A stretch of 20,288 bases of DNA, taken from NCBI GenBank assembly GCA_011763485.2, contig JAANSK020285823.1:1-20288 (forward strand), written 5' to 3'. Made by a program: the position numbers and the translations under genes. The stretch comes from Isoetes engelmannii. Lineage: Eukaryota; Streptophyta; Lycopodiopsida; Isoetales; Isoetaceae. Below, piece by piece: positions 1 to 16,156 of the stretch. Every line of letters begins with the position of its first letter. Within the stretch, counting starts at the first letter, position 1. The notes beneath the pieces were generated by a model. It saw only the letters and a list, made by a program, of their open reading frames with translations, ran no database searches and was not told the origin of the DNA.

Positions 1-5
1 GGTGA

Positions 6-23
6 CCTAAACCCTAAACCCTA
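6..23. repeat. Short telomere-like CCCTAAA run
   Basis: About two and a half units of the plant telomere heptamer CCCTAAA stand at the left edge. Such short runs occur as telo-boxes in plant promoters and as small interstitial telomere tracts. It is far too short to show a chromosome end, and no gene start lies close by to make it a clear promoter element. Confidence 0.4.
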
Positions 24-599
24 TGGTGCGACTATTCGCAAGCTGTCATTCGAGATCGTATGAAGGTCGCGACCACACAATTGTTGTGTTTCCACATCGC
101 ATGGACGATCTCCTTGCGCTGGAAAGCAACTCAGTTGCGATCTGTCTGACCCCTTCGATTAGATGAACACCTGGTGAGGTTGCATTCGGAGCCGAGGGTA
201 AACCTGAAGTTCGCTATATTCGTGCCTCACTCCTGTTGACGCACAAATGGTTAATAAAATATTGGTATTCCTTGACCTTCCTTTGCTAATTGTTCTTCAT
301 ACGACCTAAGAGAAATATGAGACCCACCCTAAATCTGGAATTGGTTGTACAAACAATTGGGCAAATTTACAGAATGCATAAGCATGATCAGGTGATATAT
401 TTTTGTTGTAGTCATACTCGCTATCCTTGCAAACAACTCCAAATACTTCTTGCAGTCCCATATTTTACTAATCCCCCGTATATCAATAAAAAACAATCTG
501 GCATTTTCTGACACCGGAGCCGACACTGGGATGCCAACCTTTGTTACAAGGTTGTCTATATTTCTTTTTCGGCTTCATTTTCCTAGCTTCATCTGGCTT
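24..599. other. Unassigned spacer
   Basis: No gene is supported. Positions 24-240 are richer in G and C than what follows and read like former coding DNA, but every frame closes quickly. From about 250 the sequence is A/T-rich. The short open frames here show no recognisable motif and are taken as chance. Confidence 0.5.
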
Positions 600-1620
600 C
601 AAAATAGACCTGATGGGTTCTAGAAACAAAATTGGCAAATTACCTAGCACTTCTTCTAATACTTCTTCTCTCATGAAGAGTCTCATCTCATCATGGTCTA
701 ATGGAGGTAGAGCTTTTAAGCATAATGATATTGCTCTCGCTCATTAAATAATAGCATTTTTTGGAATCCGAATCTTTCTTATGATAGCTCAACCCCTCTT
801 GCTCTTAAACATCCTAAAATCTATAACAAATGGTTGCATTTCAATATTCGAGCTATTGGTGATCTAAGGGATAATAACAGATGGTTAACTTGGACTGCTT
901 TTAAACACAAGATTAGAGGTACTTCCTCTGATAGAAAAAACTTCCTTTCTATTACTCAAAAAATTGGAGCTTTATCTGTGGAAGATAATAGTGATGTGCT
1001 TGACTGGAACGTTCATAATAAGAGTTTTTATAAAGTCTCTTTGATTTATAAATTCTTAAACAAACCTTCCTATCATTCTAAAGCTCAGCAGTACTGGAAT
1101 TTCTCCCATGAGCTTGAATCTCGGCTTTTTAATAACATCTGGCACTCACACTTACCTCCTAAGATTGAACATTTTATCTGGTTAATTGCCAGCAAAAGTG
1201 TTCCCAACCTGGAGTCTTATGCTAAACATCAATCTACTCAAGCTGTTAGAATTTCTACTGATTGCCATTTGAATTATTCAGGCTCAGAATCCATGGATCA
1301 CATCTTTCTTTGCCCAAAGTTATCAAATTTCTTGTCTTGGTTTGAGCACAAATTCAATATTACTAGGCCTCAATCTCTTCTGCACTTTCTGCTCAATGAT
1401 GACACTCTTCACAACTCTATTTGTTATTCAACATTATGGAATATTTGGAAGCAACTTTCTATTTACTCACTTATCAATCACCTCCATTAGTTTCCTCCAG
1501 ATGCTGTCATCCATGAAGATGAATTGTTTATCGTCCTTCAGATCCTTTACCTTCAACATAGTCGTGGCAATCTCAACAAAATCTTGCAAACAAAAGGTTA
1601 TACGAATCGCGGCCGCAATC
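600..1620 (+). mobile_element. LINE (L1-type) 3' ORF2 fragment with zf-RVT-like region
   Basis: This is the decayed C-terminal part of a LINE ORF2 polyprotein. The clearest frame runs from about 747 to 1490. It begins with the connector typical of L1 elements after the reverse transcriptase (SIFWNP, then KIYNKWLHF, AIGDL and NRWLTW). It continues through NNIWHSHLPPKIEHFIWL, which fits the start of the zf-RVT region, and then SMDHIFLCPKLSNF, which fits its Cys/His-type end, followed by TLWNIWK. Matching sequence upstream (about 600-745) and downstream (about 1490-1610) lies in other frames, so the copy carries at least two frame breaks. The catalytic reverse-transcriptase core and the endonuclease are absent, as in 5'-truncated LINE copies. 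No poly(A) tail or target duplication could be fixed. The LINE class is fairly sure; the edges are approximate. Confidence 0.72.
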
Positions 1621-1624
1621 TTAT

Positions 1625-2046
1625 TCAGCTGATTTTATAAAATACCTTCTGTGCGGACGTTGTTGTAGTACTAATTGGCCCAACCGGAGGACAACCATAT
1701 ACTTTGTGCTGATGATGCAATTGTTGTAGCTTCTCAATCAAGGTTTCCTTGTACACAATATTGGCCATAACTTCATTGCATTGTATGCTCAACTCAATGT
1801 GTTCTTTGTCTGTTAGATTACCGTTAAGCACTCTGGTTCTTCGTCTGGCATAAGCTCTAAAGAATTCCATTTGTTGCTCCAATTTACCAAACATAGAGCA
1901 AAGTAACTACGTAGCACATATGCTCTTCCATATATAATACAAAACTTTTTGCCTCCCAAATCTGCCGGTGTGCTCCATGTGACCTCCTTCCGGATTGCAT
2001 AAATAGCTTTAATGTTAGAGACTCTAACTCTACACTTGTTTGCCAT
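1625..2046 (-). pseudogene. Unrecognised open frames, possible gene or transposon remnant
   Basis: Two overlapping minus-strand frames cover this stretch without stops. The downstream one (1625-1894) reads like real protein, with a charged helical run (KLEQQMEFFRAYARRRTRVL, then DKEHIELSIQCNEVMANIV and KETLIEKLQQLHHQH) that could form a short coiled coil. The upstream one (1813-2046) holds VRVSNIKAIYAIRKEV. I recognise no family. The residue mix is more protein-like than the surrounding A/T-rich DNA, so a broken gene or transposon coding piece is more likely than chance, but no start, splice pattern or motif supports an active gene. Confidence 0.3.
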
Positions 2047-3312
2047 GAAATTCTTAAGACATATTACCTCGTGATCAGTTCAAATGGGACTACATCGGCA
2101 AGAGTTAGCACTTCACAATAAAAAATAGAAACCCTCATAAACCAATTGACCCCTAGCAGATAAAATCTTTAACTACTCAAATTTGAGCATAGTTTGCTCA
2201 TCCATCTTTCGCTCCTCTTCCTGATTGAATTTTAGATCGACCGGCATGCGAGTTGCCTGCTACCAGCCTGTGGCACTCGAAGACGATAAGGGTGTTATAT
2301 AAGGAGGGGAGACTGAAGATAAAGGTTCATCAATGTTTTTTGGAGGTTTATCATGAACTAAGAAATTTGTTTGTTGGAATTTTTCTCAGCAATCTATAAT
2401 ACAACACCAACTTTGTCAATGACATTAGATGATCCATGTATTGACGCATGCAGCTATCCAAATCAATATTAATTATCAGCCACTGTAATAGAACTAAAAA
2501 GGTTATGTTCAAAAAAAGCCACTAAATCACATTTTGCATTTGACTACTTTATTCTTGTTACCTCAATACTATTTTTGGGCAGATCATTAGACATGAACAA
2601 AAGATTTCTATATAAATAACTTAGGTTATCACTTTAGCACCCAAATCTTATCAATATCTTGTTTTTTCTTCGTGAATCACATAAGCCTATTTGTACTTTT
2701 GAACCTCCTTGAACATAAAATAGCAACAAAAGGAGAAGACTTAACTTAGCGACGACCTTGCAAGTCAAAAGCTTCCATAATGGTCTGCCTTCCACAAGTA
2801 CGGGGCCAAGCAAACTAGCATTCTCTAAGAGTAACATCTTCAATTAAACAACGTAACTCCATGCATTTAGTGAAGGTAGACGTCGACACTGAGATAACAT
2901 GCTGACAAAAACTGCAATAAGAGAATGTTCATGAAACGATTTTACATCCGTTGGCATTTCCACCTTATCATCGGATAATAAATTGTCATATTAAATCGAG
3001 CATTCCTTGATGCACGAGTCAACAGATGCATCCCAATCTTTTATACATTTGGGAACTACTTGTATGTACAACAGTGTTAGATTAGACATATCCCGAGCAC
3101 AAGAAACATTTTTGGGTGCATCAATCAAATATTAATTAGCTGATGGCAAAGAAATAACGAATCATGATCAGATGTATTTATATTAGTTGTCCTGGGAGAT
3201 ATAATGGTGCTTTCCATTGCTATAGCTGTCAAATCCACATTTATTACATCCTCTGATGGCCATTCTTTGCCAAATGAGCCTGGAAGGAATTGATCACCAT
3301 TAACTATCGTAG
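2047..3312. other. A/T-rich spacer without a supported gene
   Basis: No convincing coding region is present. Two TATA-like strings lie on the + strand (TATATAAGG near 2295 and TATATAAATA near 2610), but neither is followed by a credible open frame, so they are not called as promoters. The short minus-strand frame at 2634-2843 is low in complexity and shows no motif. Confidence 0.5.
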
Positions 3313-3577
3313 GAAGGGTGAAGTCGGAATATCGCTAAAGCACTCCTTCAACTAATGCCTCAGCAAGATAAAAGGCTTGTTCAATGAAGGATTGTTCAAT
3401 CGAAGCGAAAGGTCAGATGTCGTTCTAACGTCGTACTACAACGACGAGAAGGGTGAAGTCGGAATATTGTTGAAGCATTCGTTCAACTGATGCCTCAACA
3501 AGATAAATGTTCGCTAAAGGATTATTCAATCGAAGCGAAGGGCCAGATGCCGCTCTAACGCCATACCACGACGACGA
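3313..3577. repeat. Two-copy tandem duplication, period 135 bp
   Basis: Copy 1 is 3313-3447 and copy 2 is 3448-3577 (about 130 bp). Both begin GAAGGGTGAAGTCGGAATAT and share the blocks ATTCAATCGAAGCGAA and CAGATG, ending in ACGACGA. They differ by scattered substitutions and a few small gaps, so the duplication is not recent. No frame stays open through both copies. The unit is richer in G and C than its surroundings. Confidence 0.85.
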
Positions 3578-3755
3578 ACGACATATAAGACATCTGCTAA
3601 CTCACATAAAGCAAAAAAAAAAAGGGAAGAAAACTTTCACCTTGACCGTTGGATGAGTAAACATACCAAATCCCATCCCAATTAAAATATGCTAAGTATA
3701 TGCAATCACTCCACCAAGCCAAGGGTCCAAAAAATAAAACCCACAACAGGTGGCT

Positions 3756-3781
3756 GTTGATATGTAGACATCCATATCAAC
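3756..3781. repeat. Small perfect inverted repeat
   Basis: GTTGATATG and CATATCAAC form perfect 9-bp arms around an 8-bp spacer. A role is not evident; with no terminal-repeat partner or target duplication it is not called a transposon. Confidence 0.6.
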
Positions 3782-3950
3782 CATTTGATTGTATATTCTA
3801 TATCAAGAGCTATATTACATCTAAGTGACATCTGCACATGTGAAGTATGCATCCAGAGTTGTAGTAGGTAGCGGGAAAATCAACTTGAGTTGTTTGGAGC
3901 AGCTATATGGACTCTAAATGGATTCGACCCTTTTTTCAAAAGGTTGGGGT

Positions 3951-3970
3951 CCATCCATCCATCCATCCAT
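3951..3970. repeat. CCAT tetranucleotide microsatellite
   Basis: Five exact copies of CCAT lie in tandem. This simple repeat is likely to vary in length between individuals. Confidence 0.95.
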
Positions 3971-5016
3971 CTTGATCAATGATTTTCAACTAATAGCTGG
4001 GGGTAGTACTATTCATTTGTTCAAAAGGAATGGCTGGATCTGAAGACATGAAGACTTGCAATAGTTCAGATGCTTAGTACCAACATCAATGTTTAATTTG
4101 AAAAATATAAAGACTAAGAATCTCTAGTACATAGGATGGGCATAGAAGGTTAAGGTAAAAGGAAAGAGCAAATTTGAGTGAAGGGACAAAAGGGTCCGAA
4201 TTTCTACTTTTCTTATGCTGGAGAACGAAAAATGCAGAGAAAACCATCGCGTGATGCGTTCCTGAGTCGGGTGCTCGTTATCCTAATTCTTCTTTGGTTT
4301 CTAACAGAATAGGATTTCATTTTTTTTTATCCAGCAATACCATTTTTAACTTCATTGCTTTTCCTAGTCGACTTTTTCATAGTCATGTAGAAGAAGTAAA
4401 TAAATTAAAACATTTTCGGAGTGGTGTATGTTTGGACCATTGGACAAGGTGGCATATGTCATTTTCGTAGATATTTTTTCAATTTTTCTTCATCTTTGGA
4501 CCACAAGGACATGGATTTCTATATTACGATAATAAATACCCAAAAAGCCAAAGCCAATTCTATTACCAATTCATTTATTGCAGAAAAATCCAAATCCAAT
4601 TACATATGCAATGCTTTAAATGAACAACAAAAGACTTTTCCAGTGTAGAACTTGCATGGAACGCTGCTCTCTATGCATCTTATGTACGTATACAATGGTT
4701 AAGTTGCAAACATAGCTGTGAAGGGAATAATCTTAAACAATCATTATCTAAATATATAACATGTGCAATTCACAATCTCGTCAGGTTTGAGACCAAAGAA
4801 ATACTCACCTAGGCCTATGTACATGCAAAAGAGTCTTATGGAAGAGACGTGTTTGTGGAGGTTTTGGCTGCCGCGATAAATTTCTTGGATATATATACAA
4901 TATAATAAGTACTTGGATAAAGTAATATCACGAAACCAGCAACAAACATTTTCCCATTACTACCCGTAAGGTGGTGCATGACTAGTTTTACCCTACATAT
5001 GCTTTATAGTGGGTCA

Positions 5017-5024
5017 CCACGTGG
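5017..5024. promoter_or_regulatory. G-box (CCACGTGG) upstream of UBP gene
   Basis: A perfect palindromic G-box in the context TCACCACGTGGCATC lies about 305 bp before the UBP start codon. CACGTG cores of this kind are bound by bZIP and bHLH factors in light, ABA and clock-linked promoters. The match is exact; its use in this promoter is inferred from position only. Confidence 0.5.
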
Positions 5025-5329
5025 CATCCTAACCTATGGGAAAAACAACTGGGAAAAAGGAAAACATAAAAAAAAAAAATTACGAGGAGGAGATGCCCTC
5101 TTTTCTACTTGGAACAATTCCTGTTCGTCATTCTCCGTCTAGCACAGGTTTCAGTACCAAGGATTGCTGCTCTTCTTTCTTGGCCAATTGTGGGATAAAT
5201 CTGTCCCTTGCCCACCTCTTCTTAAGATCAGATTGGCCTTTTGATCTGGCATTCTTTGTTCCAGGGGTTTAGTGCAAGTCGGCGCCTTCGGAGATCTTCG
5301 TTATTTTTCATACTGGAGTGTTGCAAAAC

Positions 5330-12119
<6,790 letters not shown>

Positions 12120-12580
12120 AGTGCTCATTTGTTTCTCGAAAACGAGATTTGCCATTTGCTGTGCATGCCTATGTCATATAGGAGTGGTCTGCACGTGTGC
12201 TAGCCATTGATAGAGTGTGCATGAGTGCATTTTGTATTACAGCTGCACATCTTTCATATTGGGGAAGTTTTTTGCCCCACAGGTTTTGACTTTAATGCCG
12301 CAGCATTTAAGTTCAAATATATGTATGTCCAGAAGGCAACTGCATGCAGCAACAGAAGGTTGAGATGGCAATATTGAGTCAGTTCTTTTCTGGATGGTAG
12401 CCATAGTAGAAGGCTGCGATTTAATTTATGAGGCTTTTCCTGTTCTATGAGATGATGTACATTCAGCCATCTCTGGATGTTGCTGGAAGTCATTCATAAT
12501 GTAAATTCTGTATCTTAGGCCAATGTAACAAATTTTGATTCATGTGCTGATCTAAAGCACATTAATAAGAGAAGTATTTC
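12120..12580 (+). other. Probable 3' UTR and polyadenylation region of the UBP gene
   Basis: The A/T-rich sequence after the stop contains TGTAA-type upstream elements (near 12500 and 12524) and an AATAAG near-signal at 12564-12569, the arrangement usual in plant 3' ends. The end point is estimated. No open frame here shows a motif. Confidence 0.45.
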
Positions 12581-12605
12581 AGAGCATTTTTCTTTGTCCC
12601 TTGTC

Positions 12606-12623
12606 ATAAGCTTTAAAGCTTAT
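12606..12623. repeat. 18-bp perfect palindrome
   Basis: ATAAGCTTTAAAGCTTAT reads the same on both strands. It lies just past the likely polyadenylation region. A/T-rich palindromes of this size can arise by chance and no function is claimed. Confidence 0.7.
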
Positions 12624-13121
12624 AAACTTACCACACTTAAACTCTGTAGCTGGTTTATTAGGCTTTCGTAAAAGTTTCAAACTCAACTGTAGTTGGTTTA
12701 TTATTAGTTTATTAGGCCGGATTTCCACTAGGGGGGGTCTCCCAATAGTGGACCGGACCCCAATAGTGGCTCATTAAAAAATGAACCACTTCTCCCTATA
12801 ATTGCCCTCTTTAAAACTTAATGTGGACCTTTAATTAATGCAATATGAGCTTTTAGGTTTAATCTGGACCGTCTATTTCTAGGGATACCATTTGAACCGT
12901 AGAAATTAACAAAGTAGCATGAGTCTGTTTCATCTTTTTTCTGCGGCGGTTTGTGGTGGATGCGGGGGTCTATGGCGGATGATCATGAAGTATGCCGGCA
13001 TGAAGATTTAGCTTGCGGCACTGCGCAACAGAGAAGCGACATGGCATTGATCCAGGCAGCGTTACCACCGCCATCTCTTAACTGGGAAGGGCTAAGTTCG
13101 GCAAAGCTATGAAGATCTGAA

Positions 13122-13173
13122 ATCTTAAAGGTGATCTTTCAGGTTATAGATCTTAAAGGTGATCTCTCAGGTT
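13122..13173. repeat. Direct repeat inside the transposon, period 28 bp
   Basis: ATCTTAAAGGTGATCT, then Y, then TCAGGTT occurs at 13122-13145 and again at 13150-13173 with one difference. A weaker third echo (GGTGATCTCTCAAGTTTCAG) lies near 13490-13510 after the DUF674 fragment. This points to local duplication in the captured DNA. Confidence 0.75.
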
Positions 13174-13491
13174 CAAGAGTCAGCCAAGCATATTTTTTAC
13201 AAGTGCTCGAATCATGGATGCTTGAGAATAGTTCGTCATGAACACAAGTGCTCGCATCATGGATGCTTGAGAATAGTTCGTGATGTTCATGGGCAGATCT
13301 GTCCTGTTTGCAAATTTGCCATGAGTCACAGGCTTGAGGTTGTGAATCCTTCTATATATTCATCTAGAGATTCCTCTAGAGCTTCTACTCCTAGGGCTTC
13401 TTCCACCCCGAAGTTCAAGCGAGAAAAAGAAGGTTATGTGAAGGAGAATAGAACCTATGTCATCACCAATGATGTCCAAATTATGCCTTAG
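13159..13491 (+). pseudogene. Captured DUF674-family gene fragment
   Basis: The frame ending at the stop 13489-13491 encodes FYKC, then CLRIVRDVHGQICPVCKFAM, a Ser/Arg-rich linker, and GYVKENRTYVITNDVQIMP. This matches the middle of plant DUF674 proteins: a Cys-x(n)-CPxC zinc-like motif followed by G(Y/F)VKG..TYMVTDDL.VxPM. DUF674 function is unknown. The complete family is several hundred residues with two such repeats; only about 110 residues remain and no ATG opens the frame. Between the two Cys pairs lies an in-frame 45-bp duplication that doubles CSxHGCLRIVR. It sits inside a TIR transposon, so it is best read as transduplicated host sequence. Whether it is transcribed is not visible. 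Confidence 0.7.
13201..13290 (+). repeat. 45-bp in-frame tandem duplication in the DUF674 fragment
   Basis: Copies at 13201-13245 and 13246-13290 share 40 of 45 bases. The period of 15 codons keeps the frame open and doubles the Cys-containing segment CSNHGCLRIVR / CSHHGCLRIVR. Confidence 0.85.
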
Positions 13492-14272
13492 GTGATCTCT
13501 CAAGTTTCAGATATGAAGATCTCTCAGCAATGCTTATAGATTTTGAGATAAATGTTCTCTAAAGCATGGCCTTTGTTACTGGTTGCTTTGAATCAGGGCA
13601 CTCTATTTTGCTTCTAACAGGAAATAGTGAGTCCAAGATTCTTAACAACTGTAAAAGAAAGTTGCCTTTCTTCCTGTGCTCTGCTAATTTCTTCCTGCTC
13701 TGCTAAATTATGTTTCCTGATGCAAGGCTGCTGCAAGAGATTCGAGGCAAATTCAGGTTCCAAAAAAGCAACAACTCCGAAACTGAGGGCCTCATCGGTG
13801 CTGATTCAACTCAGATGCAACTGTCTATTCATGATTTGAAGTTCTAAACTTCAGTCTTTTCTCTGATATGATCTATGGAAAGTGCAAAAGGATCTTAAAA
13901 CCTACCAGAGAGGGTTCAATTCCTGTTATTCCTGTTCCAAATCAGACTAATCTCTATGGTGCCCAATTTAATCCTAGTAGTGGCTATTGTTTAGTATAAT
14001 TTGGTCTAACGTAATTCTCTATTTGAATCAGGATGTATTTCTCACATGGTCCACAATTGGAGTTTCTTGTGATTACATGTGCATTTGAGGAGTACAAGTT
14101 TACCTCAAAATTTGATCACTGCAACTCATCCGATTTTCTTCCAAAAAAGTTTCCAACATAGCCTGACATACAATCTTCATGGCAGCATATTTGGTTTTGT
14201 GACAAAAACTTAGCATTTCCATTTTTTTTAAGAAACGTTAACTTGATCCACTATTGGCAGACCCCCCTAGTG

Positions 14273-14586
14273 ACTGTGGCACTTCAAATATTAGAAGCGA
14301 ACCAACCGTACATTTACACGTCATAGCAGCTGCTGCACATGCGATCTTTTCACCAAGCCTAATAGGTGCTTTGTTGGCATTATTTTGTTGTTGCCATTGA
14401 ATTTTTATTTTATCGGGCATTATTTCAATGACAATAAGAAGAAAAACAATTAAAAGTAGTTTAAAATCAATAATCAGTATTTTTGCATTGCCTTGAATGG
14501 AAGGCCTTCGAGTAGAATGTCGCAGTGCTAATTTTCTTGATGTTACTGCCTGGAAACTATGAGACCACATCATTTTGAAGCTGCTG
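14273..14586. mobile_element. 314-bp insertion in the right TIR of the PIF/Harbinger-type element
   Basis: This sequence separates the inner (14246-14269) and outer (14587-14603) halves of the right terminal repeat. CTAGTG stands at both borders (14267-14272 and 14587-14592) although the left terminal repeat has the matching sequence once, which is the mark of a target-site duplication. Its own ends (CTGTGGCACTTCAAA and, inverted, CAGCAGCTTCAAA) show only a weak inverted repeat, so the superfamily is open: a small non-autonomous DNA element with a 6-bp duplication, or an 8-bp one with decayed outer bases, both fit. The minus-strand open frame across it (14238-14573) shows no known motif. Confidence 0.6.
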
Positions 14587-14606
14587 CTAGTGGAAATCTG
14601 GCCTTA

Positions 14607-14914
14607 GACTCTTGTAAGAATGACTATTTTGATTAAAAGCTTTGTGAAAATGTCTTTTGCATGGATGTTAAAGATGACCTATATATTCAATACGACCTTT
14701 ATGAAAAGTTGCAGATTGGTAAGTTAATCCTGGTATCAGTAGCTATACAAGCACATATGCTTATGGAAAATGAGGAATAGTGAAAATTTTTGCTGTGAAA
14801 TGTATTCCCGTCAACATCAAATTACCCAACAACATCAAATGACCAAGGATAAAAGTTGCAACTTATATACTAAATTGTCCCTTTTCATCATGTGTTTCTG
14901 TTGTCGCTTTGGAA
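14607..14914. other. A/T-rich spacer
   Basis: Nothing is supported here. A short direct repeat (CAACATCAAAT near 14813 and 14830) is the only visible structure. Confidence 0.5.
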
Positions 14915-15053
14915 GGAGAAATTTTTGCCGCCTGGAAATTTTGACGAGAAATTTTCGGCTGACTTGGCAGGCTACGAGCGGTATCAGTCGCGAGTGGCCC
15001 TGCCAAGTCAGCTAGAAATTTCTGTCGAAATTTCATGGCGCCAAAATTTCTCC
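14915..15053. mobile_element. Fold-back MITE, 139 bp
   Basis: Arms at 14915-14971 and 14999-15053 form a long imperfect hairpin. Both start GGAGAAATTTT when read inward, share GAAATTT blocks and end GCTGACTTGGCAGG, with a spacer of about 27 bp. Almost the whole unit is terminal repeat, as in fold-back MITEs. No target duplication could be fixed, so the superfamily is open. The transcript would form a near-continuous stem and could be a small-RNA source. Confidence 0.7.
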
Positions 15054-15759
15054 AACGAAATTTTAGCTTCCTTGAAAGATTTGCCCTTTCTCAACCAGAA
15101 GATCTTTGGCGCCAGGGCTGTTATGGGCTGATTCTTGCGAGTTTTTTGTAGATTAAGGCCGTATGGCACTAGATCTTATCGGCAGAAGGTGAGCGCTTGT
15201 CGTCGCCATGATTTTTAGGGTTTTTTCCCCCCAGTATTTGGAGAGTTCTTGCGGAACTTAGGTTCTTGGTGAGTTTTGGAGGATCTTGGAGTGTTTTGGC
15301 GACTCTGGAGTATTTTTGGCGACTTTGTGCATTGGCATTTAGGTAAGATACTTTTAATTTATGTGCTTCCTAACTATCTTTTTCTTGCAGATCTTGCTTG
15401 TTAATCAAGGAAGGAACCGATCATATATTTTGAGCTGATATGATCACTGAAACCTTCGTATTTGAGAGTGATATGATCATTGGAAATTTTGTATTGAAAC
15501 TGTAATGATCACTGGATCAGATATGAAACTCTGTTTTGGCTTTGCATGCAATTTTTAATAACATGTAATGATTTCTTTTAAACTGGAAATTTTGATGTAA
15601 TTTAAAATGGATTTTTTAGACCTTGAAATGAACAGGCATTCACTTTGAAATTTCGCCTTGAAAAATCAAGGTGATTTGCCCTATAATTTCAAGGTTCAAG
15701 TTTTTAGGACGTCAGACTTTATTAATAACGCTCAGGAACAAGCGTGATAAAATGCAGAG
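15054..15759. other. Spacer with short repeats, no supported gene
   Basis: No frame of note. TGATATGATCACTG-like blocks recur near 15436, 15469 and 15500, and CTTGAAAAATCAAGG near 15657 is a small near-palindrome. Positions 15180-15410 hold G/T-rich sequence with a possible donor (GGTAAGATA near 15341) and acceptor (CTTGCAG near 15390). That could be a leader intron, but no coding frame follows it. Confidence 0.4.
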
Positions 15760-16110
15760 TCATGAATAAAAATCCAGTGAAGAAACTGATCCAACTGAGC
15801 AGAGCCACCCGTCTAAATATGGAAACATAATACAAATCGAAGTACTTACTTCTCGAAAGACAAGAATAAAATGCATATCTACAACATAGATAAGGCTAAT
15901 CAGACGATGTTCCACATCCATGGAATCATAAATAGCAACTGGATCTGTCCTCTGGTATCTTAATGCTAATGAATCAAGTGGAGGGATATCCACTGTAACA
16001 ATAGTAGTATATACTAGATCTACAGAGTGACTTGGAGCAGCTTGAGGAACATAACTATTCTTACGACATGCAGCCTTCCTCATGTGTGGAGAATACCATC
16101 CTTCTTCCAA
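15760..16110 (-). pseudogene. Unrecognised minus-strand open frame, possibly the tail of the LINE ORF1-like copy
   Basis: This 116-residue frame contains LEEGWYSPHMRKAACRKN near its start and a hydrophobic C-terminal part. The basic patch resembles linkers seen after DUF4283 regions in plant LINE ORF1 proteins, and it lies in the right order downstream of such a region (16157-16853). The link is an inference from order only. Confidence 0.25.
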
Positions 16111-16156
16111 TAGTTTTTGTTCGCGAGCAATATCTTGAAGGCAAGGATGTTGTTTC

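Larger units (their letters stand above)
3578..5016. other. A/T-rich intergenic region upstream of the UBP gene
   Basis: No gene is supported. It contains an inverted repeat (3756-3781), a tetranucleotide microsatellite (3951-3970) and a TATA-rich stretch near 4885-4910 (ATATATATACAATATAATA). That stretch lies about 430 bp before the UBP start codon; it could be a core promoter only if the 5' leader is long or intron-bearing, which cannot be told here. Confidence 0.45.
12715..14603. mobile_element. PIF/Harbinger-type TIR transposon, non-autonomous, carrying a gene fragment
   Basis: The left end is GGCCGGATTTCCACTAG and the right end, read inward, is GGCCAGATTTCCACTAG. Each is flanked outside by TTA (12712-12714 and 14604-14606), the target duplication of PIF/Harbinger and Tourist elements. 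The left end continues with GGGGGGTCTCCCAATAGTGG. The same sequence is found inverted at 14246-14269, split from the outer right end by a later insertion (14273-14586). With that insertion discounted, the terminal repeats are about 40 bp with about four differences, and the element is about 1.57 kb. No transposase was seen, so it depends on an enzyme supplied elsewhere. It carries a DUF674 fragment and a GC-rich piece (about 12940-13115) of unknown origin, which makes it a Pack-type element. Confidence 0.8.

Noticed and set aside
6-23. Telomere end
   Set aside because: Only about two and a half CCCTAAA units are present, followed by ordinary sequence; this is a telo-box or a small interstitial tract.
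5036-5272. 78-residue open frame from an ATG upstream of the UBP start
   Set aside because: No known motif, poly-Lys start from an A tract, and location in the probable promoter or 5' leader; an upstream open frame is possible but not supported.
12254-12493. 79-residue minus-strand frame
   Set aside because: It is antisense to the UBP 3' UTR and has no motif.
14238-14573. 111-residue minus-strand frame
   Set aside because: It spans the second insertion and part of the terminal repeat of the first element; low-complexity content and no family match.
14770-15131. Two overlapping frames of about 80 residues
   Set aside because: They run through the fold-back MITE; its repeated GAAATTT blocks happen to lack stops. 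Not coding.
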